Shown here: positions 32,701-64,000 of the stretch, in pieces
Layout: each line of letters begins with the position of its first letter
Numbering within the stretch: position 1 is the stretch's first letter
Assembly (NCBI RefSeq): GCF_901709675.1
Contig: NC_051091.1
Coordinates: 13,178,967 to 13,242,966, forward strand
Length of the DNA: 64,000 nt
Direction: 5' to 3'
From: Syngnathus acus
Taxonomy: Eukaryota; Chordata; Actinopteri; Syngnathiformes; Syngnathidae
The notes under the pieces: generated by a model
Databases searched by the model: none
Seen by the model: the letters and a program-made list of their open reading frames with translations, nothing else
Told to the model about the DNA's origin: nothing
Translations under genes and position numbers: made by a program

Positions 32701-35700
32701 GGTTTCGCAGCATCCGCTGCAGGTCCACCAGGTTCTGCAATAGTTTTTTCCCTGCTGTCGTCAGACTGCTGAACATTCAAACGTAGCATTCCTCTGCACA
32801 CTTGTAAATACTGTTTTTGTCTCCTGCACTGTTCACATACTTTATCACTGCTGCACTTTGTACTTTATAATTATCTTATCTCATATTTTTATATAGAATG
32901 TCACTTTTTTTTTAACCAGCCGAAATACCTCTACATTGCTGAAAGCCGTATGCAACGAAATTTCGTTTTGTACACACCTAGTGTTGACAAAATGACAATA
33001 AAGTTCTGTCTAAGTCTAAGTCTCTAAGCTTGTCGGCGTTGAGCGTAAAGCCCGGCTCGCAGTCGCAGGTGAAGGCGCCGGGAGAGCTCACACAGATCTG
33101 CGCGCAGTCGTCTTTGGCTTCGTCACACAAGTCGATGGCTGCAACGCACACCCAGGCGCCAAGAAAACATACGCTTGACTTGAGCTTTGGACAAACGGCA
33201 AGCGGCAACTTACCTGTCAAAAAGTAAAATTGTGCCAAAAGGTGTTTGAAAGGAGTATGTTTGTCTTACCCTGGCAGGCGGCGCCGTCGTCCATCAGCCG
33301 GTACCCGTCTTTGCAGCGACACCGGAACCCATTCAGCACGCTCACACACTCGTGCTCGCACGTGCCATTAGCAAAGGAACAAAAGTCCAACACTGAGCCA
33401 CACACACACACAGACACACACACACACACACCACAATATTTCAGGAGGCGGCAACACACTTTTGGGAGACCTGCATGTGGACAAAAGCATTGGGACAGCT
33501 TCCGGAACTGCCCGCTTTCGGACAGTCAAAGGACGGAGGGAGGGAGGAAAGGTGGTAAGGAGGAAAGAATTAAGAAAGAAAGGAGGGAAGGGCGAGGAGG
33601 AAGGAAGGGAGGGAAGGAGGGAGGAAGGAAGGAAGGAAGGAAGGAAGGAAGGAAGGAAGGAAGGAAGGAAGGAAGGAAGGAAGGAAGGAAGGAAGGAAGG
33701 AAGGAAGGAAGGAAGGAAGGAAGGAAGGAAGGAAGGAAGGAAGGTGATGTGGCCTACTGCTGCACGTCTTGTTGTCCTGCTCCAGCGTGAAGCCCTGCTC
33801 GCAGTCGCAGGTAAAGGCGCCCGGAGAGCTCACGCAGATTTGCTCACAGTCGTGTTTGCCTTCAGCACAAAAGTCGATGGCTGCACACAAACACACACAC
33901 AAAATTGCCGTAAAAGGACATTTAAAATATCAAACGTCTTCATCTTCAATTTATCAGATCAATACGAGTCCCACCTCAATGTATTCAGACCCCCGCCCCC
34001 GAAATCAATATTGACAATTAGGGCAATATTTTGGCAACAGAAAGACGGGAGTGAAACGTTCATTTCATCAAACGATCACGTTCAGCAGATGTCGACTCAA
34101 AGGTCCAAGTCATCTTTGATTTTCGGAGGAGACTGACGATGACGATCGCGCTCGCTCGCCCTCGTTTGTTCCGCCGTCGTCATGGCTCACCTGTGCAGCT
34201 CTTGCTGTCGTCATGGAGCGTGTAACCGGGCAGGCAGAGGCAGTGGAAAGAACCTGTAGCACTTTGGCAAATGTGCTGGCAGCCATGCGGCGACTCAATG
34301 CACAGATCGGGACCTGCAAGGCTGCCGTCGCAGTCTCACCACGGCACTCTCACGCATCGCGACATGGGCTGTCTTTTGTATCCATTCATGCTATCCTGCT
34401 TAAAGTGTCGCAATGTGCAAATGTCGCAAAATATCATCCTGATTCAAATATTCTCTGCCAATAAGGAAAGGATATTCTCTGCCAATATTGTAGGCAGTGT
34501 TGCCAAGTTGATTTTGGTCTCATGGTAGGTATCCTTGTCAAAATCTCACTGTGCCTCAAGTATATGACAATGCTCCATGTCATATCTTCATGGAATATTG
34601 TGAATTTTTCCTTTGTCTTTGTGAATGAGTGAGTGTATCGACATTGCGTGCTTGTTCTTGTCATGTGACCATTTCAAGTAACGCCGGTCAGGAGGAATGG
34701 TTCCAAATAGAATACGGCAAGAGCGACGTCAACGTGGAGCCGGAAGATCTTTGACATCTGAGGACAGCTCACCCACCGCAGAGTTTATCCTGGAACTGAA
34801 GTCCAAACTGGTGGATGAGGTCAAAGGTCTCCACCAGGAAGACGTGGTCCTTGAAGGGCGGCGACGCCATAGCCCTGAGGGACGCCATGTCGGCCCGGGC
34901 CACGCCCACGGCAAAGATCTCGATGCCTTTCTGGCGAGCCTCGGCCGCCACCTCTGCTACGCGGTCCTGAGGACGGCCGTCCGTCACAATCACCACCACA
35001 TTGGGCACCTGTCCGAGGGGAGGGACGTCATTAGCGAGGCGGGCGGGGGGTTGTTGTGCATGAGCGTCTCACCCGGGGCCTGTCGCCTTGCGGCGGGCTG
35101 AAGGCGTTGTCCATGACGTAGCGGATGGCCAGGCCCGTCATGGTGCCCTGCGCCAGCGGGACCACACGGCGGATAGCGTCCACCATGCCAGACATGCTGT
35201 CGTAAGAGTTCAATGAGAACTCGTTGCGAACCTGCAAAGACCCGGGCCGGGCGGAAAATTTGCACACCGCCACAAAGGCAAAATCCCCGGTAGACCCAAA
35301 CGTTCGTGCTCGCTTGTTGCCAACATCCAAAATGAAGAAGAACGAGTAAGCGCCAAACCTGACTGGAGTATTGGACCACGCCCACTCGGGTGCCGTTGAG
35401 CCCGATATCCAGCGTGTCCAGGATGTCGATCATGAATTTGCGCACGCTCTCAAACTCGTGAGGGCGGACGCTGCGCGAGCCGTCAATCAGGAAGACCAGG
35501 TCCGCCGGGCCCGACTGGCACCTGTGCTCAGAACCTGTGGCGAGACGCAATGGGAACAAGACTTTGTTTTCAACACAGCAATAGTGTCACCCGTTGGCAC
35601 GCCGTTGCGATTGCCAGGCAAACACGAAGTTGCCAGAGTACCGCCGTCAAAGCGGCGGCACGCTGGTGCGGCCGTTGTCGTTTTTGTCCTTATCCAATTT

Positions 35701-36215
35701 GTGTGACTTGATCACAAGTCGCTTGATATCGCTCCTAACACTTTTTGTTGTGATGTGTGGGTGCCCCTGCAGGCTCCTGTGATACAACCGGGAAGTGAAG
35801 GGACGGATCGAGGAGGATGCGCTGACTGATGTTCAAGTTTTGACTGGTGGGTGCCATGCACGCTCATCTCAATGTCTCACTCTGCACAGACTCAAGCCCT
35901 CTTCCCATACATGTGTGTATGCCGGGGGGCGGTCTTCAATGGCGGTCCATGGGTTCCGGTGTCCTGGCCCTGCTGCTGATTCCAATGATGGGGATCGGTG
36001 ATTTGGCTTCTGCAAACCTCGCCTCAGGACTCGAAGACCGCCATTGAAGACCCCCGGTGTATGTCTGTAACTCTAGCTACTAAGTGTCATCTATCATCAT
36101 GTACATGATCAATATTTGAAGGTCGTCATTTGTGCTGACCTGCTTTGGGCCAGGCAATGGCCACGGCCGCCATGCCGAGCAGCGCCATTGCCACGCTTGC
36201 ACCCGCACGCCTCAT
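26710..36215 (-). CDS. matn4: Matrilin, probably matrilin-4
   Basis: Minus-strand exons: 36215-36140 (signal peptide, [15 protein letters not shown]), 35534-35359, 35231-35073 and 35008-34777 (VWA1; MIDAS DGSRS), five 123-nt EGF exons 34313-34191, 33880-33758, 33392-33270, 33138-29737 (split by a LINE) and 29519-29397, then VWA2 29260-29163, 29014-28883, 28507-28324 and 27774-27628 (MIDAS DGSKS), then 27536 to about 27455 ([18 protein letters not shown]) and a last coiled-coil exon ending [12 protein letters not shown] at 26710. Phases agree throughout except at the last junction, whose donor I cannot fix. Signal, VWA, EGFs, VWA and coiled coil make a secreted oligomeric matrix adaptor that links collagen and proteoglycans. 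Two VWA domains exclude matrilin-3. Matrilin-4 is inferred from the architecture and the head-to-head rbpjl neighbour. Confidence 0.88.
28150..28312. repeat. GGAGGAGGCAAAGAAA-type minisatellite
   Basis: Imperfect 15-18-bp purine repeats in a matrilin intron. The Lys/Arg-rich frames across it are artefacts. Confidence 0.85.
29754..33027 (+). mobile_element. Near full-length LINE inserted in a coding exon
   Basis: The element is 3274 bp, runs opposite to matrilin, and ends in AATAAAGTTCTG followed by a TCTAAG repeat tail. The 5-bp TSD GCTTG is perfect. The 5' region contains CAAGATGGCGGCGCC. It belongs to the CR1/L2/Rex1 group by its RT motifs. Confidence 0.92.
29781..32786 (+). CDS. LINE endonuclease-reverse transcriptase, intact
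   Basis: This is one open frame of about 1001 residues from [12 protein letters not shown]. An Arg/Lys-rich region lies near residues 110-140. The AP endonuclease follows ([48 protein letters not shown]). The RT has [56 protein letters not shown] and [11 protein letters not shown], and the C-terminus has [12 protein letters not shown]. It would nick target DNA and reverse transcribe the LINE RNA there. All catalytic motifs I can check are present with no stop, so the copy may still be competent. No separate ORF1 is seen. The start codon is the first ATG inside the element. Confidence 0.9.
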   Translation: MAAPLLAAAATGLSIRRGYSQNMSPRTLQTTQSLVYPSSRLAYDRQRLLEVRSSSVFGHVATTTLVCLRSLGVLRALAPGAHDAAGSPGSTRRRRSKRRRCDRRRKRGCRGGLTAKLRANPYKPPLPSIFLSNVRSLDNKMDHLKLELSSKREVRNCCALILTETWLNSSMPDNAVSLEGLATFRADRNSELSGKSRGGGLCVYINNNWCKNARSVASFCSSDIELLTVNCRPFYLPREFTVVSITAVYVPPSANTKEAMRVLYRTISELQSTHTEGVFIIAGDFNQASMKTILPHFYQHVDFPTRGENTLDLVYTNIKDAFRAAPRPHLGSSDHLSVMLTPAYRPLLIRAKPTVKQVRVWSEGAMEALQDCFECSDWDMFKSAATYDNQINIDEYAMTVSAYINKCSEDVSTTKNIITRANQRPWMTEDVRHTLRARNSAFKSGDKEALRTARANLNRAIRLAKRSHSRKIQDFFHDANNTRSMWQGIRAITDYNSPSPPVGEVDADFLNGLNNFFGRFEALNSTPAVKTVPHQEEEVLCLDSADVWKTLRRVNPRKAPGPDNIPGRVFKECAGQLAGVITDIFNISLDQAKVPVCFKAASIIPVPKKPQITSWNDYRPVALTPIMMKCFERLLKDHIVSRLPPTFDPFQFAYRQNRSTEDAISSVLHLSLAHLEERNTHVRLLFLDFSSAFNTIIPQHLVEKLEHLGFSTPLRNWLLDFLTNRPQSVRVGQNTSDVITLSTGSPQGCVLSPLLFTLMTHDCAPRFTTNHIVKFADDTTVVGLIRDNNDLDYREEVEQLVGWCRENSLILNVEKTKEIIVDFRKNQPHHAPLIINSSAVEVVSSTKFLGVHITDDLTWTVNTTTLVKRAQKRLYFLRRMRRAHLPPPIMRTFYRSTIESILTSCLSVWCGGCSASDWKNLRRVVRTAERIIGAPLPSIQDLSSQRCVSRARNIISDPSHPHHGLFSLLPSGKRFRSIRCRSTRFCNSFFPAVVRLLNIQT
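33536..33744. repeat. GGAA microsatellite beside an EGF exon donor
   Basis: GGAA repeats, pure from about 33623, end 13 bp from the donor of the EGF2 exon. In the transcript this is a long CCUU tract at the start of the intron. Confidence 0.95.
35922..36057. mobile_element. Short inverted-repeat element (MITE-like), 136 bp
   Basis: The inverted ends are CCGGGGGGCGGTCTTCAATG and CATTGAAGACCCCCGG, continuing to GGCGGTC on both arms. The direct repeat TGTATG flanks it (35916-35921 and 36058-36063). It lies in matrilin intron 1. Confidence 0.75.
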
Positions 36216-38231
36216 TGTCACGGTGACAGCCGACTGCAACACAAAGAGTCATCTGAGTTTTGTGCAAAAGTATTGGGACAAAAGTGGGAAGTGCAAAGTG
36301 CTGAAAATGTGGCATTTGGGGAAAAATAAGAGGTCATCTGCATTTGGACAAAAGTATCGCGACACCTGACCAAAATCTTGGGCAAACATTTGGACAAAAG
36401 CATTTCCGGATGGCCTCGTTATATCGCGAGCAAGTTCTCAGTATTCAACCCGGAAAAATGTTTTGGGTTTTCCACTAATGATTAGAGGGGCTGCCGGAGG
36501 ATTCCAGACAAGGACGGCGAACATTCCGGTCTCGCCCCCTTGTAAAGGGGAGGCTGAAAACAGCTGGCGCACGGCCACACGATGTCAAGGCTGGAAACGT
36601 TCCCGGCAGCCAGACGCGCGCGTGTCTATGAAAACCACGTTTGGCATAAGCCCCACTCGGATGCTTGGTTTCACACTTGACTGAGATGTGGAGCGAAAAT
36701 GCCTTTTACCTCATGCGTGTCTTTTCCAAGCGTGTGCTCCAGGGTGCTCCGGTTGTAACCGTTGCTTTCATTCTTCATCTGACACCACACGTGTGTACGT
36801 GTGTGCGGAGCACAAAGAGGCCTTAGTGAGGTCCCCCCTCCCCTTCCTGTCTGTGCTACCTTCCTGCTGAGCACACTCACACATTCATTTATCGTCAAAG
36901 ACAATCTTTGAGTTCCCCCCCCTTAAAAAAATTCCAAAGTCAGCGGCTTCGGCGGGGACTCGCTCCCAATGTGCTGCAGAGGAGCTTTTTCCAATGGCTA
37001 CAGGTATTGTTTGATTGGGGCATGAAAGTCATGCAGTCATGGTTTCATATCAACGTGGTCCATGATATGAAGAGACGTTGAGGAGCACCAGCTTCATCCT
37101 TTCAGCCTTCAAGTCAGCGACATGCTTTGCTTGATACAAATGCCTGATTACCGGTGAGCGGCTCCCGAAGCCGCCGCAGTAAACGCTTTTGCAACTGTTG
37201 GCCCGTTCCCCGCCCCCGAATCATGACAGCGGCCTCAAGGACTGAAAGAATGAACACGACGCTCCCTGGCAGGGACTTGAACGTGCAGAAGGGCAACCTC
37301 GTCCAGAAAGTCAAGCTTTTGATGAATCGCGGACGACACTCATTTCCGAAGAGGCACTCTTTGCAAAATCACCAATCCAAGAAGGCGGGCAAGCGCAGAC
37401 GGAGGAGAAGGGACCGTTGTGTTCTGGGTGGCGGGGTCAGAGGTGAGCGCCGTTTGTTGACATCGGCACGAAAGGAGTCAGAGCGCCGACGCCAAAGCTT
37501 TGCATTGAGTCCTCAAAGGCCCTGTTGCCTCCCAACTCATTGAGGAGCGACTTTTTGTTTTGCTTCTGGATTGGCACCTGTTTGTGCTCAGCGTCCTTCT
37601 TTTGCAATGGGGTTCAGGTTTGGGTTGGTCTTGTCTTTTTGGTTTGGATTGTGATTCTGGTTCGTCTTTGTCCAGTTTGTCAATCATTGTTCTAGGTCTG
37701 CTTCCTGGGCAGAGTTGCATCCTATTCAAGTTTCATCGCTAACTTCCGCTTTGAGTCTCGTTTAGGGTCGGGTTTCGTTCGAGTTTTTCTCGTTGCGGCG
37801 GTTCTATTTTTGCATTGGGTTTCTCTTTGCTCTGAGTCTCGGTTCCCCTCAGTGTTCCTGTTTGGTTTATGATTGCGATTGTGGCGTCGCGTGCAGGCGC
37901 GCGCCAGCTTTTTGGGCACTTTGTGTTGTTTGTTGAGCTCTTTAAGCTAACTTCCGCTGCGTTGCCGTGGCAACGCGGCTCTGAGCTTTGCGGGGGCAGG
38001 ACTTGTTCCTTCCACGAGGGGCCGCTCCAAACGTTCTTCTCCGTCGTCACGGAATAGTTGGCAAGGTTCCCGGCCGGTTGTGTTTGACCGGAGGCAACCG
38101 CGTGAGAAGATGACAGCTGACCATCTAGCATGTGTTTGCACAAAGGCACTTGTGCACGCACTACAAAGTCACACACAAGCATGTGACACACACAGGCGCA
38201 CACACCCTCTTGCATGCACAGTCAAACAACA

Positions 38232-38301
<70 letters not shown>

Positions 38302-38460
38302 CATTCACACACAGTCAAGTTAATGATCAACGACAAAGCAAAGACACGAGAGTGAGACGACAAGAAGGAGAAGAAGAAGGAGAAGAAGGTCTTGACAGGA
38401 GGCAGCAGAAGCGCGAGATCCTGTTTGTTAGTCGTCTTCTTCTTGGTGGCGACGTGCAAT
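36216..38460. other. Shared upstream region of matrilin and rbpjl
   Basis: The two genes start 2.2 kb apart and point away from each other. No other gene is convincing here. Short GGACAAAAGTAT segments near 36264-36372 resemble ends of fish DNA transposons. Promoter elements could not be assigned. Confidence 0.5.
38232..38294. repeat. CA microsatellite
   Basis: Pure CA array upstream of rbpjl exon 1. Confidence 0.95.
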
Positions 38461-59417
<20,957 letters not shown>

Positions 59418-59686
59418 AGTCCTAACCCGGCTTTTTCCAGCCAATCTTTGTTTGACACCCTATTTTGAAAGCCTCAAATTGCCATGAAAACCTCAACTTG
59501 AAACTGCTCGTGTGGTTTGGAAAGCCCTACTCTGAAATCCTCCCCTTCTATTCTCACCTTTGTTGAAACATCCTAATTTGTGAACGTGAAGGTGTAACTT
59601 CAGATTTGAATCTACACTTTGGCTAAAACTCTTATGTTGCTTTCAAGTCCAACCGTGGCTTGCTTGCTTCATGAGTGACCATCACA

Positions 59687-59692
59687 AATAAA
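59687..59692 (+). terminator. Polyadenylation signal of rbpjl
   Basis: AATAAA lies 270 bp after the stop and 30 bp before a GT array. Confidence 0.65.
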
Positions 59693-59717
59693 AGCACCAA
59701 ATGCCATCCATTCTTGT

Positions 59718-59759
59718 CTGGTGTGTGTGTGCGTGTGTGCGTGCGTGCCTGCGTGCGTG

Positions 59760-59821
<62 letters not shown>

Positions 59822-59822
59822 C
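59718..59822. repeat. GT/GC microsatellite
   Basis: Interrupted GTGC and pure GT array just beyond rbpjl. Confidence 0.95.
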
Positions 59823-60227
59823 GCGTGTGATGAGCAAGGAACAGAGATGAGCGATGGTTTTGAACAAGTTCCTTATTTGTGCTTACTTGGATGACAATGA
59901 TGCCAATGATGACGAACAAAAGAAGCAAAACGACAAGAGTCAAAAAGGTCATCGCCAGATCTTTTCCCAATCCTCTTCACTGACCCCAAGCCATACTCCT
60001 GCTTTGCCTCGTTTCGAACGCCAAAGGTGCAGCCCTGATTTCCAACAGGTGTTGTGCCAGATTTGGTTCCCCGTGAGGATTTGTTTCCCCTGACGCGGGA
60101 GCGCGCACCCCTTGTTTGGAAAGCGAAAAACCGATGCCGTACGGCGTCAGCACTATGTTGTTTTCAATAAAAACATGAAGGACACACGTTTGCGTGAGTC
60201 GATTTTAATTTTTAGGAAGGATTTATT

Positions 60228-61181
60228 CAGGCACGTGCACTCATAGGAGGCAAGTGAGGCAGTGCCTCACCTTGCCACCAGGGGCGGTAAAGGGCTCAAC
60301 ATGGTTGAATAGTATAATAAAACATAATGTAATATCTGTCCTGTGGTCTATGCTTTTAATCCAATTTTGGTGTGTTTCCTATACATTTGGATCATTTTCA
60401 TAGTCAAAATAGCTGTATTTCTTGTTCAAATAACAACGGGAGACGAGAATCATGGAGGCTGAGGCAGTGACAGGTAGTGCCTCTCAGGGCATGTGTGTGA
60501 GAGTGTGCACCACTCACACACTGTACTGAGCGCGTGCAAACGGCGCGTGCTTGCAGTCAGCGGGAAAATATGGGCCTAGAGGCAGCCAGTACCTTTGCCT
60601 CAAAGATGGGGCGATAGTGAGCCTGCGGCTAATAGTTCACGACACGAGTAAATGTGAGAGTAAATTAAGAAGAAAAAAAAAAAAAGAAAAACAACCAACA
60701 ACATTGTGCTAACGCGTTGCTATTTGGCTTTATTTTCCCTGAAAATGGAGGATATAATCTCGAAGATAAGAAATTTTTCAAAACTTGACTTTCAGTCAAA
60801 GCAAGAAATCATAAGTAAGGGAAGACCAACGCCAGATTTGCGAGGATTAATTCAAACTACGGGCCTTTTACAAGAGAGACTTGTAAAACTCAAAGAAAAG
60901 GACAAAAAGGAGGACTTCTACAACAAAGTCATCGAGATCTTTGTCCAGAAGGACAGGAGAATGGACTTCATTTACAAGTAAAGGTAAGAATACTGCAGTG
61001 GTGTGTTTAATTGTACAGTGGTGTGTTTAAAATGTTATTAAATTTAATCAAGAATGGGATAACAACCATGTATGCTTGTAAATCTGACTTGTGAGTCAGT
61101 GCCTTAGCGTCATACAGTACGTTTGTAAATCTGACTCTGAGTCAGTGCCTCACCAACCCCAACCCTCACCGCACGTCCCTG
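60228..61181 (+). mobile_element. Probable DNA transposon remnant
   Basis: The left end CAGGCACGTGCACTC and the right end CACCGCACGTCCCTG are imperfect inverse repeats. Both subtermini contain TGCCTCACC. I found no matching TSD. A 91-residue frame (60706-60981, core MEDIISKIRNFSKLDFQSK) is Lys-rich and unrecognised. It may be the start of a lost transposase. Confidence 0.5.
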
Positions 61182-62155
61182 CCCCAGTCATACAGCTAAA
61201 ATTTACATCCTCATCCGGATCTGTCGCCAAAATAATGTCCACGTTTTATAGGACTTTTCTATTATTATTCTCTCGTGACAGTCGATCAGAGATGTCCCAG
61301 ACATCCTATCCTGTTTCACATGCCCCCTCTCTCGGGGCATTTCTTCTTTCTCATTCATCATTCACACCAGGCATGTCACTCACACTGTTCACGTTTCCCC
61401 ATTAAGTTTCATGTTATTTCTCCATTTTTATTTGCCTTTTTCTTTTTTCTATTTTTATTGAACATTTTCATTTTCCTATTGGGGCCACTCCCTCCTTTCA
61501 AAATTCACAATTTGACGACTTTTGACTAGGGGAGACAAACCCCCCCCCGAGCCAGCCACGTGCACATCAGATCCATTAACTATCCCCCTGAGGAGCCCCA
61601 CTCTCTTCCCCCACACCAGGCACGAGCATACCGCAAAAACATGAGTGAAAGCACCTCACCTCAAACTCAGCCAGCCGGCCGGACGCCCGATGCTCACACC
61701 CAGGTGGACGAGGGCTCCCCGGAGAACAAGAGAACTGTTCCTGACGCCAAAAATGTGGTGAATTCTCTTCGATGTTCTGCTGGTCTCCAAGATCAAACGG
61801 TGGATAGGTGGCTGGCTCAGGGAAGGAAAACGTCAGTGACCCACGGCTGATTGGGGAAAGATTTTATTCAACCGATGTCAGAATTGAAGTGTCTCTCTCT
61901 AGCCAAAAAAAGAAGTCCCCCTGTCTTCTGCCGCCTTGGGTCTTAAACCCCGCGCCCCCCCTGACCCGGGTCCATGCACACGAGGGCAGCTGGTCGAATT
62001 CTCCCCCGCCAGCCTGCTTTGTTGATTCTAACCAAATGGCCGATTCCTGTATCTTGGTGCCAGGAAGTCTCCCTTCCTGGCCCCGGCTCCATAAAATCTC
62101 ATGCGCGCGTGATCTGGTCACCTCTAAACTTAGAAGTGAAATATACATTGCATGA
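61182..62155. other. Unassigned intergenic DNA
   Basis: A frame at 61560-61850 (MSESTSPQTQPAGRTPDAHT region) is hydrophilic and unrecognised. 61860-62150 has an LTR-like look (CCATAAAATCTC, GC-rich then AT) but no terminal repeat pair is visible. Confidence 0.4.
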
Positions 62156-62159
62156 GACC

Positions 62160-62940
62160 TAAATAAAAATACACCACAGGAGCAAATCCAAGTTGCTTGA
62201 AATCCAGTGTGAAGTTCCCACAGTCAGCGATGGTTTGGGGAGCTGCTGCTGGTGTTGGTCCACTGTGTTTCATCAAGTCCAGAGTAAATGCAGATTTTAG
62301 AGCATTACATGCTTCCGTCTGCTGAAAAGCTCTATGGAGATGATGATTTCATTTTCCAGCATGATCTGGCACCTACCCACAGTGCCAAAACCACCAGTAA
62401 ATGGTGTACTGACCATGTCATTACTGTCCTCGATTGGCCTGCCAATTCCCCTGACCTGAACCCCATAGAGAATTTGTGGGGTATTGTGAAGAAGAAGCTG
62501 AAAGACACCAGACCCAACAATGCAAATGAGCTAAAGGCCGCTATTGAAGCATCCTGGGTATCCATAACACCTCAGCAATGCCACAGGCTGATTGCCTCCA
62601 TGCCAAGCCGCATTGATGCAGTAATCTGTGCAAAAGGATTCCCAACCAAGTACTGAGTGCATCAATGGACATTTTCAAATGTTTGATTTTGTTTTTCTGT
62701 TATAAATCTTTTTTTTCCACTTGGTCTGAGGAAATATTCTAATATTTTGAGATAGGATATTTGAGTTTTCTTTCGATGTAAGCCATAATCAGCAATATTA
62801 AAATAATAAAAGGCTTGGAATATTTCAGTTGAATTGTACTGAATCCAGAATGTATGAGATTTTTGTTTTTTTAATTGCATTACAGAAAATAAAGAACTTT
62901 ATCACAATATTAAAATTTTCTGAGACAGTCCTGTATAATT
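62160..62940 (+). mobile_element. 5'-truncated Tc1-type transposon
   Basis: The right end on the minus strand reads CAGGACTGTCTCAGAAAAT. The left half, with the DNA-binding domain and the first catalytic Asp, is missing. Confidence 0.85.
62288..62656 (+). pseudogene. Tc1 transposase C-terminal half
   Basis: 122 residues with FQHDLAPTHSAKTT (second catalytic Asp) and DWPANSPDLNPIENLWGIVK (the third acidic residue), then a normal C-terminus ending PTKY. The transposase would cut and paste the element at TA sites. The frame upstream (MVWGAAAGVGPLCFIKS near 62229) is open but the N-terminal third is absent, so it is inactive. Confidence 0.88.
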
Positions 62941-64000
62941 ATATAATAACAAGAACTCCCAGCAATACAATATTCAGCGTTCCTCAGACCCTGTGAGCCA
63001 GTAGTTAGTGGACTGAAAGTGACGGACAAATCCTTTACCCGGTTGTGGCAGCCTTGCTAGCTTTGGGGTTGCCCGCCCTTGCTTAACAATGTCCAGCTTT
63101 TCTTGAAAAGTACGTCTTGAAAATGGCTGACAGTAAATCTGCAACCAAATTCATTTCTTCCCCTCCTTCAGCAATTGTGGGTTGACAAAACAGCTATTAA
63201 ATCAACACAACAATATCTTTGCTTGTGCAGCTCGCTACAGATGCAGTTTGCTAGCTCAGGCTAGTACACTCTCTGACTGTCCAATCAAAGAGTGTGAATA
63301 CACTGACGTTTCCGTACGCCTCCTAAAGGGCCTTGGTGTCGCCAACTCAAAATCTGATTGGTTGAAGCAGCAGTTTGATCGACCTTTATTTTATGCTCCA
63401 GGGCCCGCAGAACTGATTGTGAAGGCCTCGAGGCAGACTTCTTTGACCCTGGCACCAAATAGTGGCTGAAATTGGTTAAATGCTTAAATATGAAACTTCA
63501 CGTCTGGAAGCAGCGCAACCAGGAGGCTAGCAATGAAAGGAAGCGGACAGATCATTTGGAATTATTTAATACGTATTCATGGATAAAATCGGTCTGTGAT
63601 TCAGATATTTTTAGGCCAGCAGAGAAGGCCTTGCAGGCCCTGACGGCCCACCACAGCTCAAAATACACCCACAAGAAGTGAAAACAGCGCGCACAGCTCC
63701 AAAATCAGCAGAAAGACTGACGCTAATGCCATGAAAACGAGTGCAGACACAATATTATTAAAATGAAATACAGGTTATTATTTTTGTGTCATCTCAAACT
63801 TACCGCTTTATTATGTCCGTCGTTTCCATAGATTGAAGGAACTGAACCATCAATGAAATTAAGTCTTTCGGCAAATCCTTCTCTATACTGACAAAAGATT
63901 TCTGAAACACTCCTTAACAAGCAGGACTTTGCCCACAGATGTAGAAACACTGCTTGAAAAATGAAATTTGACCAGGCACTTCTTTGGGGTTCTGATATTG
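62941..64000. other. Window end, no assigned gene
   Basis: A plus-strand frame at 63182-63469 contains CPIKECEYTDVSVRLLKG and ends NSG. It is unrecognised and could be a decayed transposon ORF. Later sequence has many stops in all frames. Confidence 0.4.

Larger units (their letters stand above)
29737..33138 (-). pseudogene. matn4: EGF4 exon of matrilin bisected by a LINE
   Basis: The 5' part of the exon is 33138-33033 and the 3' part 29753-29737. Counting the 5-bp TSD GCTTG once (29749-29753 and 33028-33032), the pieces total exactly 123 nt, the size of all four other EGF exons, and end at a good donor (C|GTACGTG). The last EGF cysteine is in the detached piece. The exon is phase 1-1, so skipping it would keep the frame and give a four-EGF protein. 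Confidence 0.88.

Noticed and set aside
37154-37543. Basic 129-residue frame between matrilin and rbpjl
   Set aside because: Low-complexity Arg/Lys content and no conserved motif or splice support.
59880-59970. Minus-strand hydrophobic segment MTFLTLVVLLLLFVIIGIIV as a membrane-protein exon
   Set aside because: An upstream stop lies in the same frame and a different frame is also open. No family match or clear acceptor could be made.

Overview
The window is teleost fish genomic DNA. It holds two spliced odorant-receptor genes of the fish OR131-2-like type, a matrilin gene and an RBPJL gene arranged head to head as in other vertebrates, dense CA/GT microsatellites, and several transposon classes typical of fish. 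The species cannot be named from the sequence. The RBPJL exon phases all close to a 517-residue protein, and the matrilin exons close except for the last junction, so the host gene models are firm.

Layout. 1-441 is a LINE endonuclease fragment. 1512-12982 is a nest of elements at least five deep: an LTR-bounded unit contains an 8-bp-TSD hAT-like element, which contains a second hAT-like element, which contains a Ty3/gypsy element, which contains a solo LTR and a LINE fragment. Another LINE sits in the outer hAT and a hAT MITE sits in the shell. 13.8-18.95 kb carries the two receptor genes. 19.0-26.05 kb is a second nest built on a tRNA-like SINE: a young gag-only gypsy element with near-identical LTRs, a degraded BED-finger hAT, a LINE, a palindromic MITE and an internally deleted mariner-like element. 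26.7-36.2 kb is matrilin (probably matn4, minus strand), with an intact-ORF LINE inserted inside one EGF exon. 38.46-59.42 kb is rbpjl (plus strand, 11 exons). Its 12-kb last intron is a third nest: an RTE-like LINE holds a second LINE, which holds a complete-ended endogenous retrovirus that keeps gag and env but has lost most of pol. 60-64 kb is intergenic, with remnants of DNA transposons.

How the genes relate. Matrilin is a secreted cartilage or extracellular-matrix adaptor and rbpjl is a CSL-family transcription factor. They are neighbours by ancestry, transcribed away from a shared 2.2-kb gap. The receptor pair is a local tandem duplication. The most notable observations are the LINE that splits a 123-nt EGF exon with a perfect TSD, the gag/env provirus lacking pol, the gag-only gypsy whose LTRs differ only by two 47-bp tandem units, and two hAT insertions at the same octamer within the A box of a tRNA-like SINE.
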